64,000 nt of DNA from Zygaena filipendulae (Eukaryota > Arthropoda > Insecta > Lepidoptera > Zygaenidae), in contig OU015669.1 of NCBI GenBank assembly GCA_907165275.2, positions 6,656,501 through 6,720,500 on the forward strand, given 5' to 3'. This document shows positions 34,076 to 45,789 of this stretch, in pieces. The translations under genes were made by a program, and so were the position numbers. A model generated the notes under the pieces. That model was not told the origin of the DNA and made no database searches. It worked only from the letters and a program-made list of their open reading frames with translations. The first letter of the stretch is position 1. The number at the start of each line of letters is the position of its first letter.

Positions 34076-35630
34076 TAATTTATAAAAACCAAAAACAATA
34101 AGAAGGAGGTGAGAAGCAATCAATTTTACTCGTTCCGTGTACTTATACTTTTATATTTCGGTGATACTATTTCTACCCGAATAAGTTAGAAATTAGAATA
34201 CGTCTTATAAAATTATATGTAAATAGCTAGCACAAGAAATTAATTACAACAGATATTTTGAATAAGAGGCAAAGACCGCAAACAAAAGTGAAATAATTTG
34301 TGACTGAAATTAATGATCGAATCTTTTAAGCCATGGAGCCTATTGGACAATTATTTATATGCATAACAATCACAGTATCAATGAGAACTGCTTTGCTCTA
34401 TAGTTAAGTGGATCATGACCACTTCCGTTTTAGGAGCGTTTTCTTTCCGGAACATTGGCAGTGACTTTTCTAAGTCTAAGTACCTATGTTATGTTACTTA
34501 AATTTATTACAAGTCACATATAAGCTTAATTACTTTCGGTTACGGCATTAATTGATATATTTTCTGTAATTACATGGGTATCATAGTGACTTCCTCATTA
34601 ATTCATTAATGCAATGTTGGTCAATTAAAACCTATCTTTTATTTAGATGTGATTATAAGAAATAGATACTAGCTGGTGCCTGCAGTTTCACCTGCATCTG
34701 TTTTCTGTCTGCATCATTTCCCGGGAACTCTATAACATACTGTTATAAAAAGTATAATTTATGCTTATTCGGGTCATGAGCTATCCCATATATCTACTGT
34801 AATATTAATAGTCAAAGGGATTTTTTGTGATTATTTTAGTTTCTGCATTAAATTGTGTGATTATTGCAATTTTGTAATCGAGTCCCCAGGAACTGTAGCA
34901 AATATGTGTAAAACAAACTGAGAAAAAATCGTAAAAAATTTACATTTTGATAAGGCGAATAAAAGCGTGAGGGGATCTGTTCCTGACGGGGGTCCCCCGA
35001 TAGCACACTTTATTTTTACCTACTGACACGCCATGTTACAATTGTGTATATATTTGTATATATTTACTAAGGAATGTGGATCAAGGCTGTGCCACTTGAT
35101 ATCGCAGCGAATGATTCGAACCGCCCGATGCAAAACATTACGGCATGCCGTCTACAAATTAATTTGAAATTATTCATGGTATTGCTAAAAATGAAACTTG
35201 CAAAGATAATTCTGCATCAATCGACAATCGAATCGTAACCTTTAGGTCGAAAATGACCACTTTCCTAAAACGTCCACTTTCCTAAAAATTCATGTTCGTA
35301 GAGACAAAGTTCATTTAGAAGTTCTCAACTAATTCTCAAATCTATATCTACATATAATAAAATTGTAACAGGTCCGAGGTCGATGTCTGTATATGGGAGA
35401 TAAATAAGAAAAAATAAATTTAGGCGACTCTATGAGTGATATAGAAGCCAAAAATACCGTTTTTAAAATTTTTGTCTGTCTGTCTGTCTGTCTGTATGTT
35501 TGTATTCGTGCTACGCAAAAACTGATTCACCAAATTGAATGCGGTTTTTTTTGTTGTATTGCTAAGGGTCTAACTTAGATACTCATTCCGTAATTCCATC
35601 TGGAACTCGAGATAATAAAAGAAATGCTGG
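34076..35630. other. No gene seen
   Basis: AT-rich spacer with a worn Helitron-like end at about 34.67 kb (CTAGCTGGTGCCTGCAGTTT) and a (TCTG)n-bearing repeat fragment at 35.35-35.63 kb. Confidence 0.4.
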
Positions 35631-35633
35631 TCG

Positions 35634-35824
35634 TCCTACTAATATTATAAATGTGAAAGTGTGGATGTTTGTTACTAAATCACGCAAAAACGGCTAAACG
35701 GATCTGGATGAAATTTGACATGCACGTTGTCAGAGGTACAGAGAAGGACATAGGGTACTTTTTATCCCGGAATTCCCGCGGGAACTCCGAAATTACCGTG
35801 GGTGAAACCGCAGGGCACAGCTAG
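35634..35824 (+). mobile_element. Helitron-like element with well-kept ends
   Basis: TCCTACTAATATTATAAATG start and CCGCAGGGCACAGCTAG end. Nearly identical in its body to the copy at 19.26 kb. Confidence 0.75.
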
Positions 35825-36411
35825 TGACAAATAAGTTATTTTTTGTTCTTTAATGAACCTACTTTATACATATTATATTTTGTATAAAAAGCATTGATTA
35901 ACGATTAACCCAATAAAAGAATCATAAAAATCAGTCTTAAACTATCTGAAAAATAATGAATTACTAGGTATACAGGTATACTAGAATATCTTACGAGTAT
36001 ATTATGGTATAAGTGGCCCTAGGCTAGTTTGACGGAATATAGCCTCTTAAGTATTAAATTGTGTTTGTTTTTTGTTGGCAAATCTTTTGTTTCATTAATG
36101 TCACGTATCCTTACTTGGCTTTAGTGTTGTGTGATGTAACTGACGAGTCTGACGACAAAATATGTTCTATACTTAAATGAGGCTACACAAAGACATGCAA
36201 CCTTCGAAGCTTCGTCCACTTAAAAAAATAACTCTAAAAACTGTTTAATTTTATTTCTAAATTGTATTTCTTGTTTAATGTTTTTTCTAGTAATATTGTT
36301 TCTGTGATTTTACCGGCATTTTGTTTTTCACTGGTTGAATTCACATAAAAAAGGAAGCCCTGTGCCATTTTTTGAGTTTCTGTAGACCCGGCTGTAGTAT
36401 ATCTATTAGTA

Positions 36412-36570
36412 CTAGCTGTTCCCTGCAGTTTTACCTGCGTTAATTTCAGAGTTTCCTCGGGGATTTCGGGACGAAAGTACTCTATGTGCTTCTGTTTACC
36501 CATGACAACGTATAAAATGTCATGATGTACAGTTGAATAGTTAGGGCGTGAAAGCGTAACGAAGTCACAT
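36412..36570 (-). mobile_element. Helitron-like element
   Basis: CTAGCTGTTCCCTGCAGTTT, then GGGCGTGAAAGCGTAAC interior. Confidence 0.6.
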
Positions 36571-37050
36571 TCGGGTTTATAAGAATTTAGTGGTTACAAT
36601 GGTGGGTACCTAGGTCACCATAGTATTTTAAATTTATAGATGTAAAGAATTCGTTTTTACATAATTATGTATCTACCAATATTCACGTAATACATTTACA
36701 GACATTGCTGGCTTTATACTTGTCAAATTATCCCTTCTTAACACTGTTATCGCTCACGAGTCACGACATCTCCCAATTTCATGAACGCTAGAAACGAGGA
36801 TCGCATCATCGGTAATTGACATCGTACTAGTATATTACATCACCTGACCTGCATTCCGCCGGCGTATGAACGAAATACTCGCACATCAGTATGCATTTGT
36901 GAACCAACAAGCCTCTTGAATAAACAACTGCCGCTAAATAAAGAGTTTGAATAAGATAAGGCGGTATTACAAACTCTCACTATATTATGTAGATGCTTTG
37001 GTTATTTTTGCTCTATGTCCACCCTGGTGTTTTCCCACACATTTTACCTA

Positions 37051-37295
37051 CTAGCTGTTGCCCCGCGGTTTCACCCCCTTTAGATTCGGAGATCTCACGG
37101 GAATTCCAAGATAAAAGTAGGTAGGTATACCCTAATTACATTTTGTGTTATTCTAATGTATAAGCTATATTATTGTAAAGTTTCACTAAAATCTATTAAG
37201 TAGTTATTGGGTGAAAGAGTATCAAATAACCATACATACATATATCCATACATAAAAACTTTCGCGTCCATAATATTAGCACAGGTATTATGATC
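37051..37295 (-). mobile_element. Helitron-like element
   Basis: CTAGCTGTTGCCCCGCGGTT end, then a worn body; far end CATAATATTAGCACAGG. Confidence 0.6.
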
Positions 37296-38089
37296 TAGTT
37301 TACTTATCTATTAAGTTTACGGTGCTACGTTCGCGTTGTCCTTAGATTTTACCGCAAAATACATACTCTCCAGTTTAAAAGTAGGTTGAAAAAGAGCCTA
37401 TGTTGACTCCATAGAGGTAAGAATATATTATGTAGAATAATTATACCTATATATAGTTCCGTGATTGACTCCTATAATTCCAACAAGTATCTCTATTTTT
37501 ATCTAGTGTTCGAGTACGAGAGTCTAAACGTTGTGAGTAGAGTATGATATTTTGTCTTTTATTGGTCATGGGTAAAAGTCACCTGAAATAAATTGTATTT
37601 ATGTCTCGTGGTGAAGTTGCAACGCAAAGAAAGTTCATCATTATGAAGTTAGCAACGAACACAAATTAACTTGTTAGGTAGGTGCGTGTTTTCATTGGGT
37701 TTCACAATAACACACACATGTTATTTCAATATTAAGTTAAATTTTCGTATCGTAGAATCATAATGACGTTGAATATTACAAAATTGTGACTATATTGTAA
37801 GCAATGGCTCAGCAACCTTGATTTAAACAGTTTACAAACGCATGATGCTAGTTACGTAATAGGTACTTGTAATATTCTAATAGCCTTTTTGACCTTCGCA
37901 AGGGTCATTGACACTCTGAGGCCTACTTAATATCCATCTGATTAGGGCAAATAAAAACTTTAATTGCAATAAAATATAACCATTGCCATAACAATAACTA
38001 TAATAAAATGAACTTCTTAGTGACGTACAAAAACCTAAATGTAATCAATACTTATAATATCATTGAATGTAGGTAGTTGTATTCCTACC

Positions 38090-38293
38090 TATCTATACTA
38101 AAATTATAAAGCTGAGAAGTTTGTTTGTTTGGTTGAATGCGCTAATCTCAAGAACTACTGGTTCAAATGGATAAAATATTTTTGTGCTTTATAGTTCATT
38201 TATCGCGGAAGGCTTATAGGCTATAACATCACGGCACGACTTTTAGGAGCGGAGCATCAAATTAACGCGAATGAAATAGCGGAGCACAACTAG
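38090..38293 (+). mobile_element. Helitron-like element, diverged
   Basis: CTAAAATTATAAAGCTGAGA start and GCGGAGCACAACTAG end, similar to the copy at 29.3 kb. Confidence 0.5.
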
Positions 38294-38688
38294 TTACTAC
38301 TATACACTGGTATAATATAATACTTATAAAATAATTTGGTATATTCGCGATATTTACAACATATTTATTACTATAAAAATAAATTATATTATCAGGTACG
38401 GGGAGCACTGGAAATAATCCCCTTGTTTTTGTATTATTATGTAAACACCTATCTAATTTCCTCTCTCTTATGAATCTGTCCACTCTAAGGTTGCCTGGGA
38501 GAGATCGCTTTAAGCGATAAGGCCGCCTTTTGTATACCTTTAGCTAAATGAAAGAAAATTTGTAAATACTTTTTTTTTCAGTTTGGTGTGCAATAAAGAA
38601 TTATCTATCTATCTATTATTTATGTTATTATTTTTAATTGTGTTGTAAATTTGCCAGTACCTACCTACTTAATATTTTTAAATGTAAA

Positions 38689-38720
38689 ATTGTGACATAG
38701 ATCTTTATCTATGTCACAAT
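38689..38720. repeat. Short perfect hairpin
   Basis: ATTGTGACATAGAT and its inverse flank a four-base loop. Confidence 0.6.
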
Positions 38721-39311
38721 TATGTAATGGATACAATAAAACTAATATTACAAAAGAAATTATATTTTTATCCACATAATTCATATTATGTAATTCTTAA
38801 ATATCCTATTGTTAAAAACTTCTTTAGTAGGTAAGTAGGTATTTGTTTTTATATCTAAAATACGTATACAAAACGTATACGTTTACAAAACGTTATTTAA
38901 AATATTCTTTTCCGTTTATAGTCGAAATAAACGACGTGTGACCAAGTTCAATGCCATTACGAGGCTGTCGCGTGTAAGTAGGTACGGTCAGCAATAAAAC
39001 ATAATTATTTCAAACTGATCACTTGTATATTTACAGTACCTATCAGAGGCGAAGGTACCATAGAAGCCGATTCCCACCGGCTTCCTTTCAGACGCAACAA
39101 CTCTGTCTACCGTAATTGAGAACGTTGTCTGAGGTACAGGGAATGATTTTATACCGAAATTCCTGCGGGAACTCCGAATTTATCGAAGGTGAAACCGCGG
39201 GGAACAGCGAGTAGTTTAATAAGTAGATTTCCGGCTTCCCCCTCAATATTTCACCCTTCGCCACTGGTACCTATATTGTACAAGAGATTTTAAATTGTAT
39301 TCAATAATCCT

Positions 39312-39576
39312 CACTTATTGTAAATGCGAAAGAGAGTTTGTTTGTTTGTCACGCCCTAACGGCTCAACCGAGACAGAAGGACATAGAGTGCTTTTTATGC
39401 CGGAATTCCCACGGAAACTCCGAAATTGATGCGGGTAAAACTTCATAAAACTTTGCATACTAGGTACACGTTGTCAAGGGTATATAGGTACAAAATATAG
39501 GGTACTAGGTCCTTTATCTCGGAATACCCGCGTGATCTCTGAAATTAACGCGGATGAAACCGCGAGAAACAGCTAG
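39312..39576 (+). mobile_element. Helitron-like elements, merged copies
   Basis: Two GGAATNCCCRCG blocks about 110 bp apart and one final ACAGCTAG. A third worn end lies just upstream at 39.21 kb (ACAGCGAG). Confidence 0.55.
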
Positions 39577-39602
39577 TATTCAATAAACATAGCCACAACA
39601 TT

Positions 39603-39645
39603 ATGCTAAAATTATTCCCTGACTGTCAGGGAATAATTTTAGCAT
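39603..39645. repeat. Perfect hairpin with 21-bp arms
   Basis: ATGCTAAAATTATTCCCTGA plus C and its exact inverse are separated by a single T. Confidence 0.8.
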
Positions 39646-40236
39646 GCAATGTTATGTCATCAGGCACTCTCGTTTTGGGTAAAAATTACGATAAAATAAT
39701 ACCTACAATTAGTATAATTCTGAAGACAAGACAAAAAGCAGCTGGATTAAGATTATTGTGGGGATTTGTGTCCTAACTTTACATTTATATCTCTTACATC
39801 TCAGTACATTTTGCCATGACCAGGGTACATAACTATAGCCTTCTAAGTAGTATCGATTTCATTAATTTTATCCAGATCGCATTTGAGTCTGATACGTTAT
39901 GATTTACGAAGCTAAGCTTATCGAATATGATACTATGACAATAATATATTTAATTATTATTATATAAAATATAATATTATATATAAACTTTCGAACATTG
40001 TCCTTGATTGTATCAAACAATTGGTAGAGTGGTTTGGTAAACAATCACACGAGTTGGCGTTTTCGTATATAAATGACTTTTAAAAGAGAATGACAAAATA
40101 AGTGTGTATTTTGAAATTTATTCATCCGCTCGATTACCTAAAGTAATAACAAATATCCGTTATCCGTTAATATCCATCTATATTCAATTACTTACGTACT
40201 CAGTTCGACTGAGTTACTACGATCATAGACGTTAAA

Positions 40237-40499
40237 AGGTCCATTTATACCTACGTGCCAGACACGTTCCGTCCCAGACACGTGCCAAGAAAAAAAGGTG
40301 GATAAAACAAACATACACCGTTTATTTACAAAAGAAGTCTGCACGGTTCCGACGCTCTATTCACACTGCTTGACATTTCTGCGCAGCCGTGTTACGGTAG
40401 ATATGAATACGTTAATACGCCCTGTATAGAAGAATATTATTTTGTCGGCGACGGAACGTGTCTGGCACGCTCAATGTCTGTAGATATAAATGGACCTTT
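40237..40499. repeat. MITE, family GTCCGTTTATATCTACAGAC, copy 2
   Basis: Same ends and same ACACGTTCCGTC subterminal sequence as the copy at 3.83 kb, with a diverged left end (CCATTTATACCTACGTGCC). Confidence 0.65.
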
Positions 40500-41018
40500 A
40501 TATTTTAAGTTGTGGGAGAGAACAACATAATGTCAAGGCGGCTCGTTAATTGTGCACAGATCTGTGGTTGATAACCGGCAAACAGCTTAAGAGCAGAGTT
40601 GTGGTTTACAATTACCTCCCTGCTGCGATGTAGCAATAGTTCAGGCGGATTATTATTAAGTTAGATATTTCATTATTATTATTTGTATGATGTAAAAAAA
40701 AAATTCTTATTTTATTTTATAATATGTCTCTATTACAAATATCTACATGTATTGTATTCATAAGTAGAAGAGTAAAACCATCAGTTCTGCCTCTTTCAGC
40801 AAAACTGCTGGAACTAATCCTATCACATGTGTGCCTAAATAATGCATTAGGTAGCTGTTATAGTATATTCTCAATTATATTATAAGTCCTTAAAAATAAA
40901 TATGATCAAAAAAATGTACTAAGTACTTACAACATTTGGTAGGTAAAAGTAGTACCTACTCATACGCGTCACAAATAACAAGAACTCTAAAGAATTCTGA
41001 TAATATGTATCCAATAAT

Positions 41019-42740
41019 TCAACTTTCATTGTGATCACCGATTACAAACGACTGTAGAAAATTATCCGCAGTATTAACTCTTCTTTTTGGAAAATGTGTG
41101 GTATCATCTAAATATTTAACTTTATCCCCAAAATGATCTCTTAAGACCTGAAAGAAATCTCTGGTTTCTCCTTTAGCCGTCGTTTCCCACGTTTGGGGTC
41201 TTTTGCAGTCATTGGGATAGGCATCACAACTTGTTTCAGATGAATTATTTTGACCTGTTGTTGTTTCATTTATAGTTTCTGTTACGTTGGGAGATGTACT
41301 GACTGTACTACTTGTGTAATTGCGTTTTGTAGAGGTAGAATTACTCGTGGCCATTTTGTTTTTCTCTGTATGGCGTGTGTTTTTGGTGGATATTTTAGTC
41401 GCTTTCGTTGAATAAGTTTTAGTTATTTTTTCTTTAGTCGAAGAACTTTTATTTTTAATTCCATTTGTTGAGAAGACGATACTAGACGCTGTCGACTTGG
41501 AATCATTTGGTGATACTGATGTAGTTACTGGAGCAGGAAGAATAGTCGGAACAATATTTGGAGAGGATATATTAGAGCCACGTAACATGAAAATATTTTT
41601 AATATAAACGAAAATGTTAGGAAGAGTCGACGATAGCATCGTTGCCGTGATTGAGGATGTTGTAAGGGGTTTACAAGTTATAGGCGTAGATTCTAGAGTC
41701 GTCGAGTCAAGGGTCGTAAAATCAATGGTAGTAGGTTCATTTGTCGTAGATTTTTGAGAAGTGGATGAATGAGTTGTAGATTTATTCTTTTTAAATTGTG
41801 ATGTCAATGCAGATCTAGAAACAGTTGATGCTAAGTTCCGAGTGATTGAAATCGGTTTCTTTGATGATTTACGTGTGCTGGTTAATGTAGATTTTATTTT
41901 AGTTGAGGTAGTTATTTTATTTGTTGATGATGCCTTTTTGGCAGGTTTGTCAGGTGTTGTTTGTAAAGTTTTTTTCGTCAACAATGTTGTGTCAGTAATA
42001 ATATTATCTTCGGTCGTCGAAACAACAGCAGTTGTATATTTATTTGTTGATATTCTGCTATTTGTATCGTTACACTCGTCTATGTCAACTTTATGATATT
42101 CTGTAATACAATGGTTTTCAATTATTACATTGTTTTTTCAGTGACTAAATTCATTATTATTTTATATACTCACCTTGAATATTATAGCAGTTATTTTCAA
42201 CCATATCACAATCGTCTCTGAATAGTCTCGTGCTTAAATCTTTACTATCACGACCACATTGTGGGATACCTGAATGCTTGCAAGGGTTGATAAGCAAACA
42301 TGCTTCTTGAGGCTGAAAATGAACAAACATCGAGTCGTGGTAGCTTGAAATATGGAATGGTGGATAAACTGCTGATCTGCTTTGTATCTTTTATTTTATA
42401 TAGGGTTACTCCAGTGATCTAGCTGTCCTTAGTGCCCTTAGGGCCTTAACTCTTTGGGTAGAAAGTACAGACGTCTTACCGGTACAAAACTTTGGCTCAA
42501 AGGCACAGGAAACGTGGACACAGCAACTGAAAAACAATTCAAAAATGTTTACAATATTTAAGATCCTCACCACCATCATCATATCAGCCGTCGTCACGTC
42601 CACTGGCCCACTGGACATAGGCCTCCCCCAAGGATCGCCACAATGACATGGAGTATAAAAATCTTTCGTAAAAATATGTAATAGTAAATGAAAGTAAGTA
42701 GTAAAATCTCACCAAACAATTGCAAAGCGCGCTGATGCAT
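41019..42740 (-). CDS. K10: secreted Kazal-like protein with long Ser/Thr-rich tail (431 aa, 4 coding exons)
   Basis: Exons 42713-42740, 42480-42526, 42174-42312, 41019-42100; phases 1, 0, 1. Leader: MHQRALQLF|VAVSTFPVPLSQSFVP, the first exon ending at GTGAGA. Domain: QEACLLINPCKHSGIPQCG, then RLFRDDCDMVENNC. The last exon begins EYHKVDIDEC, giving the sixth Cys 13 residues after the fifth and matching K11. It continues for about 330 residues dominated by Thr, Ser and Lys (for example TSTKIKSTLTSTRKSSKK), with one more Cys pair near the end (ETSCDAYPNDCKRP). Such a tail is typical of heavily O-glycosylated mucin-like proteins of extracellular matrix, silk or gut lining. The end (FFQVLRDHFGDKVKYLDD) is less repetitive and may fold. 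The P1-like residue is His. Confidence 0.8.
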
Positions 42741-42929
42741 TGTGTGTATTTTATTGCCTTAGTAACTATTATTTTCTGGGTATACCCATACCCATATACT
42801 GAGTTATAGCTCAGTTTTATAGCAGCAATAGTGGGAGATAAGATACAAACCGATATAACACAATGGATATACATAATACCTATCATATATTCTATTTTTA
42901 TTTTGTTCTTCATAACACGATGACAGCAT

Positions 42930-43200
42930 CATTGTTCTAGTGGTTAGCAATCCCAACTGCTACGACAGGTGTCGCGGGCTCAATCACCGCATCAGGGTTA
43001 AACATTATATTATGATCAACATTAATTTTTACTGTGAATTAAGGTTTAATAAAAAGTACGTGCAACATAAATTATTATGACAATAAGGTGGGAGTATTAT
43101 ATCAGTTATCTTGTACCCATAGTACAGGTTTTGCTTATTTTGGTACCGATTGGTGCTGTGTGACAATGTCCAAGCTTCATTATTGTTAGTTTATTATTTT
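42930..43200 (+). mobile_element. tRNA-derived SINE upstream of K10
   Basis: Head TTCTAGTGGTTAGCAATCCC, worn B box GCGGGCTCAATCACCGC, and body GGTTTTGCTTATTTTGGTAC. Ends in an ATTATT-rich tail. Confidence 0.55.
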
Positions 43201-43201
43201 A

Positions 43202-43405
43202 CTAGCTGTTCCCCGCAGTTTCACCCGCGTTAATTTCGGAGTTCCCATGGGAATTCCAAGAAAAAGTACCCTATGTCCTTCTCTGTGCCCCGGCAACGTG
43301 TATGCAAAATTTCATGGTGATCGGTCGGGCCGTTAAGGCGTGAAAACGTAACAAACAAACAATCATACAGACCAATCAATCATTTTCGGATTTATAATAC
43401 CTACA
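43202..43405 (-). mobile_element. Helitron-like element between K10 and K11
   Basis: CTAGCTGTTCCCCGCAGTTT; interior TTAAGGCGTGAAAACGTAAC. Confidence 0.7.
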
Positions 43406-43566
43406 TAGCAAGGATAATAATCTGCGAAGGAATGATATAAAAACTCACTGTTGCATATCGCTATGAAATATCGTACTTTTTCACTGCATGCACGCCGTTT
43501 TCATACTTGAATCATTGAAACACAAAATAGTCTTTTTCATTTATTCAAATCACATAATACTATATC

Positions 43567-45717
43567 TTATTCCAAATAATCTGACTCTTCGATAACTTTC
43601 AATGATTTATTTTTAGAGCGAACAAATCCTTTTATGACTCTCACCATTTTAACACCGTTCCTCACAATGGTTTCGCGTTTTAGTATCACTGTTTTTGGAT
43701 TTATATTTATTGTACTTTCAGTAGTGATGGGGGCTTCGATGGTATCTGTTTGGGTGTACGGGTGCGTTCGATGGTTTCGACGCCTTTTAGGAAAATATCT
43801 CCTTTTCCCTCGCAACATGTGCAACGGTAGAGAAACGGGCGGCGTTGGAACGGTCTGGTGCACCGTGTTCCTCCGCATATTGCGGGTTACTGAGACGCAA
43901 CCACCGCACTTGGTTTGATAAATGATTCTTTGTCCCAGCCTGTGACGGCGATGGTCTGCACACGGCGGGTTCGATGGGCACGAGAATGATGGACAAGTTG
44001 TCCAGAGGTTCGTTTCAAAGCACTTCGATATGTTCACTTTGATATAATCTGTAATACAATCGAGAAAACCAAACTAGTACCACATGAAGTATGTAAAACC
44101 ACTGAAGACACAATAAAATTGGACATATCCTAACTGGGTATTTACCACGATTTTACCCATGTCTTTTCGGCATTATAGATTGGATTTAAAAAAACCTAAG
44201 AAAGTATTTATTCTATGCCTCAGTATCTGTAGATAATCTCTGGATCTACTGAACCGGTTTTGAAAATTCTTCTACCAATAGAATGCTAGTGTTTCTGAGT
44301 GTCATAGTACTCATAGGGTATGTCTTATCTCGAAATTCCCGCGGGAACTCTAAAATTACCGCGAGTGAAACTGTGGGGGACCAGCTAGTAAAGAATAAAA
44401 ATATAAGTTCATTGAAACCTTCTTGATGGTCACAATTGAATTCCAACATATCGCAAGTGTCCAAGAATAATCTGAAGCTCGTGTTTCTAGTTTTGCTCCG
44501 ACCACATTCGGTTATCCACGTGTGGTTGCAGATGTCCGCCAGCAAGCACCAACCCAGAGGCTTTGGACAATTTGAAATCAATATATTTATTTACTCGCAT
44601 TTCCCTCGCAATAGATAATACTGGCTGCTCCCCGCGGTTTCACTCGCATTAATTTGGGAGCTGTCGCGGGCATTTTGAGACACAAAGTACCCGATGCACT
44701 TACCCTTGACAGCGTGTATGCAAAATTTCACGATATTTCACCGGCATTAATTTCAGAGTTCCCGTGGGAATTCCGGGATAAAAAGTACCATATGTCAGTT
44801 TCGAAATTCTCGCAGGAACTCTGATAAAATTAGCCTAACTCCTTACAACATCAGCTGCCAGTGAAATCATCAAAAAATCGTTCCATGTAAATATGAGAAA
44901 ATGAATTTTCTTCGTAAATTTTTTTCTTAAATTTTTCCAATGTTTTACTATTCGGGGCAAAGTCAAATCCAATAAACCAAAGACCATGAAAATTGATCCA
45001 GCCATTCTCGGACTCCGTAATTTCTATACTTACTTATATATAATTTTAAGACAGATGATTTTTGATGACTCTTCAGTCTTCTTAACCATTTTATTATTTT
45101 TATACCCTTGTTTCTATAAATAATAAGGAGCTATGTTCTATAATTTGTAATGTAATTTGTTTTTTATAACTTACCCATATGAAATGCTGATTTGAAGGCA
45201 ACGATATGAAGAAGGTGCCTGTAATAGAAGCCAGATATTAAAATAAAAGGCAAATGCTACCTTAAATAGATAGACTCACGAAACTTATAGTTTACGATTT
45301 CCAAGGTATTTGAGGATGTACGAGTATGTGACATGTGCCTTTCATGTGCTTATAACAAAAAAGTAAGTATTATTCAACATAAAGAGTAGCTACACCTATA
45401 AGGTACAGCGGACAAAGTTCACGAACGCAATCAAATATAATATATTATGTGTAATTGTATATGCACCTACACCTTAAAGTTCAATAATTTGAGTGGTTTT
45501 TTTGGACGTAGCGTAACTGCATATGCGCTGCTTATCAACTTATGGACATTTATTATGCTTAGTAGTTTTTTGAGACTGATTGTAATTGAATAGAATAATA
45601 AAACCTTTTTCTCGGTCTATAATTTAATCAATCATCGTGATCGAAAATTAATTCACTATGTTTAAATTACAAATATTTGCTTTTTATACCGATTATTATC
45701 AAAGTGTAACTATTCAT
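43567..45717 (-). CDS. K11: secreted Kazal-like protein with Cys- and Arg-rich tail (231 aa, 4 coding exons)
   Basis: Exons 45690-45717, 45175-45218, 44419-44560, 43567-44048; phases 1, 0, 1. Leader: MNSYTLIII|GTFFISLPSNQHFIW; the first four residues equal those of K9. Domain: GWCLLADICNHTWITECG, then RLFLDTCDMLEFNC. The last exon, after TATTACAG, starts DYIKVNISKCF (sixth Cys) and adds at least six more Cys (TCPSFSCPSNPPCADH, TKCGGCVS). A basic segment with RGKRRYFPKRRRNHR follows, then a Thr/Ile-rich part and KSLKVIEESDYLE. Dibasic runs could be processing sites. The acceptor of the domain exon (GTCCAAAG) lacks a good pyrimidine tract and the donor GTTTCA is weak. The domain boundaries nevertheless agree with all paralogs. 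The region is gapped by Helitron-like copies. Confidence 0.77.
44222..44388 (+). mobile_element. Helitron-like element in K11 last intron
   Basis: TCTGGATCTACTGAACCGGT body and GTGGGGGACCAGCTAG end, the subfamily also at 47.5 and 48.0 kb. It begins about 170 bp downstream of the last K11 exon and ends about 30 bp before the domain exon, so it fills the intron. Confidence 0.65.
44620..44870 (-). mobile_element. Two or three worn Helitron-like ends in K11 intron 2
   Basis: CTGGCTGCTCCCCGCGGTTT followed by TTAATTTCAGAGTTCCCGTG and TTTCGAAATTCTCGCAGG, about 70-120 bp apart: nested insertions. Confidence 0.5.
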
Positions 45718-45780
45718 AATTTCTTTGTAAACCAATTTGAATATTTTTTCATTTCTATGTCTTTATTAAAGTACATTTTA

Positions 45781-45786
45781 TTATAT
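45781..45786 (-). promoter_or_regulatory. TATA-like element upstream of K11
   Basis: ATATAA inside a TTTATATAATAAAA stretch, about 64 bp before the K11 start codon on the minus strand. The position is plausible, but the local sequence is AT-rich. Confidence 0.2.
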
Positions 45787-45789
45787 AAA

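Noticed and set aside
41842..42096. Hydrophobic plus-strand frame opposite the K10 tail
   Set aside because: It is the antisense of a Thr/Ser-rich repeat, which always reads as Val/Leu-rich.
42862..42886. Another possible 25-nt first exon for K10 (MIGIMYIH)
   Set aside because: Length and phase fit, but the donor GTGTTA is poor. The exon at 42713-42740 has GTGAGA and is closer.
43634..43918. Plus-strand 94-residue frame opposite the K11 tail
   Set aside because: Shadow of the K11 last exon, whose cysteines, frame and splice acceptor fit the family.
45307..45365. Plus-strand words VFEDVRVCDMCLSCAYNKK followed by GTAAGT, resembling the end of a Kazal-like exon
   Set aside because: A stop lies just upstream, there is no C-x7-C-G part, the donor phase is 0 instead of 1, and spacing is wrong. 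Probably coincidence.
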